The position numbers and the translations under genes are program-made. From an uncultured Eggerthellaceae bacterium (GTDB lineage: Bacteria > Actinomycetota > Coriobacteriia > Coriobacteriales > Eggerthellaceae), in assembly GCA_947566075.1 (NCBI GenBank), contig CANOIM010000002.1, positions 62,001 through 126,000 of the forward strand: DNA of 64,000 nucleotides. Direction: 5' to 3'. This document shows, piece by piece, positions 36,060 to 42,355 of this stretch (position 1 is the stretch's first letter; each line of letters opens with the position of its first letter). The notes beneath the pieces were generated by a model. The model worked only from the letters and a program-made list of their open reading frames with translations. It was not told where the DNA came from and ran no database searches.

Positions 36060-36073
36060 CTGATCTAGATCAA
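36060..36073. promoter_or_regulatory. FNR/CRP-like palindrome upstream of unit B
   Basis: CTGAT-CTAG-ATCAA matches the textbook FNR consensus TTGAT-N4-ATCAA at nine of ten informative positions and contains a perfect 12-bp palindrome. It lies only 29 bases before the unit B start codon, so it would fit repression or a leaderless promoter better than classical activation. Confidence 0.3.
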
Positions 36074-36102
36074 GCCTGACCAACCCAAGATAAGGAGGGG
36101 TA

Positions 36103-38658
36103 ATGGCAGATTACAAGGAATTCTTAGACAGCTTAGACCGTAAGGCCTACCACGAAGGAGAGTGGCAGTGGGAAGAGGACGGTTACACCGTCACCCGTAC
36201 CTACCACTACTCTCCTCCGGGGTGCCACACTTCCTGCGGCGTGCTGCTCTATGTGAAGGATGGCAAGCTAGAACGTGTTGAAGGGGATCCGCTGGATCCT
36301 TGCACCAATGGCAAGCTCTGCATCAAGTGCTTGACCATGGATGAATCCGTGAACCATCCTGACCGGCTCAAGTATCCCATGAAGCGTGCCGGTGAGCGCG
36401 GCGAGAACAAGTGGGAGCGCATCAGCTGGGATGAGGCCTATGACACCATCGAAGCCAAGGTCAAGGAGATCTGGAAGACTGACGGCGGCAATGCCATCAT
36501 CTGCGTTCATGGCACGGGCCGCAACATCAACTGGCAGGTGCCCTTCTTCGGCCAAGCGGCCCTGAAGACCCCGAACATCTCCACCTTCGGCTTCACGGGC
36601 TTCTCCTGCTACATGCCGCGCATCTGCGGCTCCATCGCACCCTTCGGTGATTTCCCCATCGTGGATGCATCTGAGACCCATCCAGACCGCTACAGCAACG
36701 CTGAATGGGTGCCCCCTGAGGTGATCGTGGTCTGGGGCAATGAGCCTTTGGCCTCCAATGCAGACGGCTACATCGGCCACTGGCTGGTCCAGTGCGTGCA
36801 GATGGGGTCTAAGATCATCTCCATCGACCCGCGTTTGACCTGGTGGGGTGCCAGAGCTGAGTACTGGCTGCAGATCCGTCCGGGCACCGATGCGGCTCTG
36901 GCCTGTGCTTGGATCAACGTCATCATCTCCGAGAAGCTCTATGACGAGGAATTCATATCGCTTTGGTGCGCGGGCTTCGAAGAGTTGGCCGAATCCGTCA
37001 AGGATATAACGCCGGAATGGGCTGCTGAGATCTGCGACCTCGATGCCGATGACATTCGCGCATCTGCTCGGCTCTACGCATCCGCCAAGCCAGGTGCCAT
37101 CCAGTGGGGTCTGGCCTTCGACCAGCAGCTCTCTGCCATGGCGCTCACTTTGGCAGGATGCGACCTGATGGCCCTTTGCGGCAACGTGGACGTGCCGGGT
37201 GGCAATATCTTGGTGCACAATGCCTTCGAGTGCAACGCAGGCTATGCCTCCGGTGAGGACCTCACGCCCCCTGAGTGGCGCGCAAAGAAGCTGAACAACC
37301 GCTTCGCACTGGGCATCGAGGGCGGGGACTTCGTGGCCCATGCCTCTTCAGATGGCTTGCTCCAAGCCATTGAAACGGACTTCCCGTATCCCATCAAGAT
37401 GATGTGGATCCAGTCCTCCAATACGCTGTCTTGTCCTTCCCAGGATGTGGCGCGCACCATGGAGGCCATGAAGCGCATCCCCTTCATCGTGAATGCTGAC
37501 CCCTATATCACCCCCACCTCGGTGGCTTTGGCGGATATCCTCTTGCCAGTGGCCATGAGCGCAGAGCGCAATTCTGCGCGCACTTGGTGGACGCCTGCTC
37601 GGGCCATGGTGAAGGTCTGTGATTTCTATGAGGCGAAATCTGATGAGCAGATCATCTTGGAGATGGGCAAGAGGCTGAACCCTGAGGTCTTCGATCAGTG
37701 GGAGACGGATATCGACTGGCTGAACTGGTACCTCCATGATGGCACTGGTTCCTTCTCCGCCACCACGGAAGCTACGGATCAGGGTGGTGCGAAGAATTCT
37801 GGCAAGACGCTCTTCAAGCCCACCTGGGATGAGCTGGTCAAGGATCCGTCCATGCTGGGTCACGCCTATGACGAGTTCAACGCCACCTACAACAAGGCAG
37901 CCAAGGGCATGTTCCGGGCTGATGGCTCTGTAGGCTATGGCACTCCTTCAGGTAGGCTGGAGCTGGCTCCCGCCCTCTTCCAGTATTGGGGGCTCAAGAC
38001 CACGCCGTTCCACACCGAACCGCCTGAGAGCCCGCTTTCCACACCTGAGATGATGGAGGAATACCCGCTGATCCTCACCTGCGGCGGTCGTTCCTTCGAA
38101 TTCTTCCATTCTGAGCATCGTCAACTGCCCACCATGCGCGAGCTGCATCCCCAGCCACGCGTGTTGGTGAACCCGAAGACGGCTGAGACCTACGGCATCG
38201 AAGACGGTCAATGGATCTGGATCGAGAATGACCATGGTCGCTTCAAGCAGCAGGCGAAGGTGACTCCGGTGGTCAACGAGAAGACCATCCATGCAGAGCA
38301 TGGTTGGTGGTTCCCTGAGACGGATGGTTCAGCACCATTCCTCTTCGGTACGTTCGAATCCAATCCGAACAACTGCACGAAGGCATTCGTTACGGGCCAA
38401 GGCGGCGTGGGGAGCCCCATCAAGGGCATGATCTGCAAGATCTACCCTGTCAAGGAAGGCGATGAGATGCCCTATGAGGCCATTGCCAAACAAGGGAACT
38501 TCTCTTGGTATGAGAAGGTCGAATCCCCGCGCGAGGATGAGATCGAGAAGTATCACGACCTCATGGCAGATGGTGCCTCCTACGATCCGATGACCAACAT
38601 CATCACCACCAAAGACGGCGTTCGCATGGATCTCAAGACCGAAGAGGTCTACGCCTAG
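36103..38658 (+). CDS. Molybdopterin oxidoreductase catalytic subunit, cytosolic (unit B)
   Basis: An 851-residue paralogue of the unit A enzyme; the two align along their length, and their first ~40 codons are strikingly similar. The Fe-S segment is GCHTSC...KLCIKC. The candidate Mo-ligand Cys169 is in FSCYMPR, and the pterin-binding landmarks GHWL, VVWGNEPLASN and HAEHGWWFPE are present. There is a ~30-residue C-terminal extension beyond unit A. No Tat signal. The SD is AAGGAGGGG. It is followed by an Fe-S gene nearly identical to that of unit A, an MFS transporter and a methyltransferase/corrinoid pair. That context suggests a substrate that becomes available after O-demethylation, for example a catechol; this is inference. 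Confidence 0.85.
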   Translation: MADYKEFLDSLDRKAYHEGEWQWEEDGYTVTRTYHYSPPGCHTSCGVLLYVKDGKLERVEGDPLDPCTNGKLCIKCLTMDESVNHPDRLKYPMKRAGERGENKWERISWDEAYDTIEAKVKEIWKTDGGNAIICVHGTGRNINWQVPFFGQAALKTPNISTFGFTGFSCYMPRICGSIAPFGDFPIVDASETHPDRYSNAEWVPPEVIVVWGNEPLASNADGYIGHWLVQCVQMGSKIISIDPRLTWWGARAEYWLQIRPGTDAALACAWINVIISEKLYDEEFISLWCAGFEELAESVKDITPEWAAEICDLDADDIRASARLYASAKPGAIQWGLAFDQQLSAMALTLAGCDLMALCGNVDVPGGNILVHNAFECNAGYASGEDLTPPEWRAKKLNNRFALGIEGGDFVAHASSDGLLQAIETDFPYPIKMMWIQSSNTLSCPSQDVARTMEAMKRIPFIVNADPYITPTSVALADILLPVAMSAERNSARTWWTPARAMVKVCDFYEAKSDEQIILEMGKRLNPEVFDQWETDIDWLNWYLHDGTGSFSATTEATDQGGAKNSGKTLFKPTWDELVKDPSMLGHAYDEFNATYNKAAKGMFRADGSVGYGTPSGRLELAPALFQYWGLKTTPFHTEPPESPLSTPEMMEEYPLILTCGGRSFEFFHSEHRQLPTMRELHPQPRVLVNPKTAETYGIEDGQWIWIENDHGRFKQQAKVTPVVNEKTIHAEHGWWFPETDGSAPFLFGTFESNPNNCTKAFVTGQGGVGSPIKGMICKIYPVKEGDEMPYEAIAKQGNFSWYEKVESPREDEIEKYHDLMADGASYDPMTNIITTKDGVRMDLKTEEVYA

Positions 38659-38700
38659 CGGGCAAGGCCGCCAATACCAAGGAGAGGAGAGCGTACATCC

Positions 38701-39048
38701 ATGAAGGGAATACTCATCAACTACGACTACTGCACAGGCTGCCATAGCTGTGAGGTGGCGTGCAAGAAGCACCTGGACCTGCCCAAGGGCGAGTTCGGGA
38801 TCAAGCTCTCAGAGACAGGCCCCTATGAGTACGAGGGGGTGTCTGCCCCGAACCACTGGGAGTGGACGTGGCTGCCAGTGATCACCAAGGCCTGCGATAT
38901 GTGCGAGGACCGCACTTCCAAGGGAAAGATGCCCATGTGCGTCCAGCACTGCCAGGCCTGGTGCATGTACTACGGGGACACCGAAGAGCTCATCAAGAAG
39001 ATGGATGGCAAGACGCGCTTCGCGCTGTACACCACCACCGTTGAGTAG
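38701..39048 (+). CDS. 4Fe-4S electron-transfer subunit (unit B)
   Basis: A 115-residue two-cluster ferredoxin subunit, identical to the unit A protein except Ala to Val at residue 114. Cysteine groups are at 11-21 and 65-88 as in its twin. Only 4 of 348 bases differ between the copies although the catalytic partners have diverged strongly, pointing to recent duplication or gene conversion. It is 42 bases downstream of the unit B catalytic gene and should deliver electrons to it from a cytosolic donor. Confidence 0.9.
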   Translation: MKGILINYDYCTGCHSCEVACKKHLDLPKGEFGIKLSETGPYEYEGVSAPNHWEWTWLPVITKACDMCEDRTSKGKMPMCVQHCQAWCMYYGDTEELIKKMDGKTRFALYTTTVE

Positions 39049-39055
39049 CAAGGAA

Positions 39056-39081
39056 AGCCTGGGGGTGCACGCCTCCAGGCT
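39056..39081 (+). terminator. Intercistronic hairpin in unit B
   Basis: A 10-bp stem (39056-39065 with 39072-39081, one G-U pair) and a 6-base loop lie between the Fe-S and MFS genes. No T-run follows, so it is more likely an mRNA processing or stability element than a full terminator. Confidence 0.4.
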
Positions 39082-39099
39082 GTCTGACAGGAGAAGAGA

Positions 39100-40392
39100 A
39101 TGGCACAAACAAGCACAGGAGGGAAGCAGTACGGCATGGCTGTGAAGGTGGCCGTCGTCCTGCTGATCTTCGTTCAGATGACCCAAGCGCTCTGCAATCC
39201 GTCCCTGGCTGGCATCATGGGGGATTTCCCGGATGCTCCCGTCACCACGGTGCAGACCATCATCAACATCGCAACCCTCATCATGATCCCGGCGGCACTG
39301 GTGACTGGCCCTATCGTGAATAAGATAGGCTATAAGACGACGGGCATCATCGCCATGGTCATCGCGCTCATCGGCGGCGTTGCTCCGGCCTTCATCCACC
39401 CCTCCGTGGAGTTCATGATCATAGAGCGCGGGCTCTTCGGCATCGGCTACGGCATGGTCTACACCCTCTCCATCGCCGCCTGCGGTGAATTCTGGCGTGG
39501 CAAGGCCACCACGAAGGTGGTGGGAGCGGTGAACTTCGGCGCAGGCCTTGCAGGCATCCTGTATAACCTGCTGGCTGCTGCCCTGGCACCCATGGGCTGG
39601 GAGTTCATCTACTATGGCTACTTCGTCATCATCCCCATCCTGGTGTACTACGCCATCGTCATGCCCCAGCACTCTGAGCTTTCCAAGGGTGACGAAGGGG
39701 CCCAGGGTCAGGAGAAGGCGAAGGTATCCTTGGCTAGCTTCGGCATGCAGTTCTGGCTGTTCATCATCGGCATGGCCCTGGCGCTCATGTCGGCGGCTGC
39801 CTTCATGAACAACATCGCCATGATCGTGGTGGGCACGGGCATCGATGTGACGGGTGCGGCAGTGGCAACCATCATGACCGGCTTCACCGTGGGCATGATG
39901 ATCGGTGGTGCTGCTTACCCGGTGCTCTATGGCGCTCTCAAGCGCGCAGCCATGGCGGTCTATCTCATCATCGATGCCATCGCCTTCGTCGTCATCATGC
40001 TCTATGCTGATTACATCGTGCTGATGGTCTGCGCAGTCATCATCGGCATCGTGTTCAGCGGTCTGAACTCCGCATGGGGCGACATGGCGAACAAGAAGGT
40101 GGCTGACTATCCGCTGGCTTCTGCCACCGGCACCTCCATCTTCATCGCTGCTGCGGGCATCGCCCAGTTCCTCTCTCCCTTCATCCTCTCTGGCTTCGCG
40201 GGTATCTTCGGGCAGACTGAGACGAATCCGTTCTACCAGTATTACCCCGCCATCGCCGTTCTGGCTGTGGGTGGCATCTTCCTGCTGGTTATGGCCATCG
40301 TGAAGAAGAACAAGGTGGACTATGAGCATGAGGATGCTCCTGCTGCTCCCTCAAGCGATGCTGCTGAGGCCATTGAGGCAAGCGAAGCCTAA
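39100..40392 (+). CDS. MFS transporter (unit B)
   Basis: A 430-residue major-facilitator protein with about 12 membrane segments, starting MAQTSTGGKQYGMAVKVAVV. It is not closely similar to the two unit A transporters (FVQMTQALCNPSLAGIMGDFP at the first helix), suggesting a different substrate. The C-terminal tail is acidic and Ala-rich. The SD is GGAGAAGAG. It lies 51 bases after the Fe-S gene and before the methyltransferase, and is the probable importer for the methylated substrate. Confidence 0.85.
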   Translation: MAQTSTGGKQYGMAVKVAVVLLIFVQMTQALCNPSLAGIMGDFPDAPVTTVQTIINIATLIMIPAALVTGPIVNKIGYKTTGIIAMVIALIGGVAPAFIHPSVEFMIIERGLFGIGYGMVYTLSIAACGEFWRGKATTKVVGAVNFGAGLAGILYNLLAAALAPMGWEFIYYGYFVIIPILVYYAIVMPQHSELSKGDEGAQGQEKAKVSLASFGMQFWLFIIGMALALMSAAAFMNNIAMIVVGTGIDVTGAAVATIMTGFTVGMMIGGAAYPVLYGALKRAAMAVYLIIDAIAFVVIMLYADYIVLMVCAVIIGIVFSGLNSAWGDMANKKVADYPLASATGTSIFIAAAGIAQFLSPFILSGFAGIFGQTETNPFYQYYPAIAVLAVGGIFLLVMAIVKKNKVDYEHEDAPAAPSSDAAEAIEASEA

Positions 40393-40400
40393 TTGATAAT

Positions 40401-40430
40401 GCGCCCTTGACTCCCAGGGGGCGCGCTTTT
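40401..40430 (+). terminator. Rho-independent terminator-like hairpin inside unit B
   Basis: GCGCCC pairs with GGGCGC (plus two G-U pairs) around an 8-base loop and is followed by GCTTTT. It lies 10 bases after the MFS stop and just before the methyltransferase gene. Partial termination here would reduce methyltransferase and corrinoid protein levels relative to the upstream genes. Confidence 0.5.
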
Positions 40431-40445
40431 GAGAGGGGAGGTCCC

Positions 40446-41516
40446 ATGGAGAAGATAACGGAACGTGAGAACTTCTATCGCATGATAGAGGGCAAGGAAC
40501 CGGCCTTCATGCCCCATCAACCCAGCCTCCTGCAGATGGTGCTGCCATCAGCCATCGGGGACAGGGCTCCTGGTTGCGGGACGGGCTATGACTGGTTCGG
40601 AGTGCATTGGACGGAAGACCCGGATATGCCCATGATGCCCATGGTCACCCCGGGCGTGGATCCAGTGTTGGAGGATATCGAGGACTGGGAAGAGGTCATC
40701 CAGTGGCCTGATCTTGATGCCATAGACTGGGAAGCCTGCGCGAAGAGGGATGTGCCGGAAAAGGATCCCACGAAGATCCTCTGCGCCATGATGGTGTCAG
40801 GCCCCTTCGAGCGGCTCCATGACCTCATGGGCTTCGAGGAGGCGCTCTGCGCCCTCATCACGAATCCCGATGAATGCGAGGCGTTCTTCGCCAAGCTCTG
40901 TGATTTCAAGATAGAGCAGATCCGGCGCCTGAAGCAGTACTACGACGTGGACATGGTGCACTTCCAGGATGACTGGGGCACTCAGAATGACCTCATGTTC
41001 CAGCCGGAGATCTGGCGCAAGCTCATCCGTCCCCATGTGCAACGGGTGGTGGACGCAGCCCATGAGATGGGCGTGCTCTTCGATCAGCATAGCTGCGGGA
41101 AGATCGATCGCATCGTAGGGGATGTCATCGGCATGGGGATAGATGTGCTGGATCCCGTGCAGCCCGTGAATGACCTGCCCGCATGGGTGGATCAGTACAA
41201 GGAAGACGTCATCTTCATGGGTGGCTTGGATGCGCAGAACGTCATCGATGACCCGAATGCGACGGATGCAGAGATCATGGAAGAGGTCACGTCCAAGATA
41301 GACCTCTTCGGCAATGCGGGGGCCCGGTATATCCCCTTCGTCGTGGCTCTCACTCCCAATGTCATGAAGGCTTTGGATGACAGCTTCATCTACGGACGCA
41401 CCTTCTATAGCGACGCCTACGCAGATGATGTGGAGGCTTTCAAAGCGCAGGTGGATGCGCGGGCAGGGGAGCCTTTGAAGATGGGGACGGTGCCCGGCAC
41501 GGACATGAACCAATGA
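40446..41516 (+). CDS. URO-D family corrinoid-dependent methyltransferase
   Basis: A 356-residue protein of the uroporphyrinogen-decarboxylase/MtaA/OdmB-type superfamily. A metal-binding-type HSC motif is at 215-217 (FDQHSCGKID). It sits directly before a corrinoid protein gene and far from any heme genes, so a methyltransferase role is preferred to heme synthesis: either demethylation of a methoxyl or methylamine-type substrate onto the corrinoid, or transfer off it. Unlike MtaA-type enzymes, no third Cys follows in the C-terminal part. The ATG at 40446 follows GAGAGGGGAGG; the longer frame to 40407 runs into the hairpin. Confidence 0.85.
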   Translation: MEKITERENFYRMIEGKEPAFMPHQPSLLQMVLPSAIGDRAPGCGTGYDWFGVHWTEDPDMPMMPMVTPGVDPVLEDIEDWEEVIQWPDLDAIDWEACAKRDVPEKDPTKILCAMMVSGPFERLHDLMGFEEALCALITNPDECEAFFAKLCDFKIEQIRRLKQYYDVDMVHFQDDWGTQNDLMFQPEIWRKLIRPHVQRVVDAAHEMGVLFDQHSCGKIDRIVGDVIGMGIDVLDPVQPVNDLPAWVDQYKEDVIFMGGLDAQNVIDDPNATDAEIMEEVTSKIDLFGNAGARYIPFVVALTPNVMKALDDSFIYGRTFYSDAYADDVEAFKAQVDARAGEPLKMGTVPGTDMNQ

Positions 41517-41556
41517 ACAGCAACGGAATAGCTCACGGGGATGAGAGGAGCAAGCT

Positions 41557-42195
41557 ATGACCATCCTTGAGGATATCTCAAGCGCTGTGCAGCGTGGCAA
41601 GAAGAAGGAAGTGAAGCCGCTCGTGCAGCAGGCGCTGGACGAGGGCATGGAACCCACGGTCATCCTCAACGAGGGGCTCGTGCCAGCCATGGACATCATC
41701 GGGGACAAGTTCAGTGCAGGCGAGGTGTTCGTGCCTGAGATGCTCGTGGCGGCCCGGGCCATGGCCGCCGGTACGCAGATCCTGCAACCCTATCTAGCCG
41801 AAGAGGGTTCGGAGCCCATCGGCAAAGCCGTCATAGGGACGGTAAAGGGGGATATGCATGACATCGGGAAGAACCTCGTGCGCATGATGATCGAATCCAA
41901 GGGCTTCGAGGTGACGGATCTGGGCGTGGATGTGGAGCCTGAGCAGTTCGTGAGCTTCTTGCAAGAGCACGAGGATACAGACATCGTCTGCTGCTCTGCT
42001 TTGCTCACCACCACGATGCCCGCCATCCAAGCCACCATAGATGCTATCGAGGCAGCGGGCCTGAGGGATTCGGTGAAGGTGATGGTGGGTGGCGCCCCCA
42101 TCACCCAAGCCTTTGCCGATGAGGTGGGAGCTGATGCCTACACCCCGGATGCCGGAGCAGCTGCCGTGAAGGCCGTGGAGCTGGTGGGTGCCTAG
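41557..42195 (+). CDS. Corrinoid (cobalamin-binding) methyltransferase shuttle protein
   Basis: A 212-residue MtaC/MtbC/OdmA-type protein that carries the methyl group on cobalt. An N-terminal helical cap (residues 1-90, B12-binding_2 type) precedes a Rossmann-like B12-binding domain with DMHDIGK around the axial ligand His101. The later SALLTTTM and GGAPIT segments complete the binding pocket. It follows the URO-D methyltransferase by 40 bases. A reductive activator and a second methyltransferase, needed for a full O-demethylase cycle, are not in the window. Confidence 0.93.
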   Translation: MTILEDISSAVQRGKKKEVKPLVQQALDEGMEPTVILNEGLVPAMDIIGDKFSAGEVFVPEMLVAARAMAAGTQILQPYLAEEGSEPIGKAVIGTVKGDMHDIGKNLVRMMIESKGFEVTDLGVDVEPEQFVSFLQEHEDTDIVCCSALLTTTMPAIQATIDAIEAAGLRDSVKVMVGGAPITQAFADEVGADAYTPDAGAAAVKAVELVGA

Positions 42196-42215
42196 AGAAA
42201 GACGCCCAGTTCAGC

Positions 42216-42235
42216 CCATCATCAATTATTGAGTA
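42216..42235 (+). promoter_or_regulatory. Shared 20-bp palindromic element upstream of unit C
   Basis: CCATCATCAATTATTGAGTA matches the element at 30263-30282 in 19 of 20 bases; the only difference is the central base of the 11-bp palindrome. It lies 120 bases before the unit C start codon and just after the corrinoid gene, marking the likely boundary of a new transcription unit. Confidence 0.6.
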
Positions 42236-42355
42236 CGGCGAAAGATACCCTCCGTGCTACGTCGACAGAGCGCAGGAGGGGAATCTAGCCTATAGCTTTG
42301 AAGAGACGGGGACCCAAACGGTGCCCTGCCTTATCAGAGAGAGGAAGGATGTGAC

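Noticed and set aside
30381..36220. Similar 5' parts of the unit A and unit B catalytic genes as a possible mobile repeat
   Set aside because: The similarity stays in frame and follows protein homology; there are no terminal inverted repeats or target duplications, so gene duplication or conversion explains it better.
38809..40329. A 506-residue open frame on the minus strand opposite the unit B Fe-S and MFS genes
   Set aside because: It is rich in His/Asp/Gly and is the antisense of strongly conserved genes, a by-product of GC-rich codon bias. No family motif or SD supports it.
40446..41516. Uroporphyrinogen decarboxylase (hemE) as the identity of the URO-D-family gene
   Set aside because: It is followed directly by a corrinoid protein and carries an HSC metal-binding-type motif; there are no heme genes nearby.
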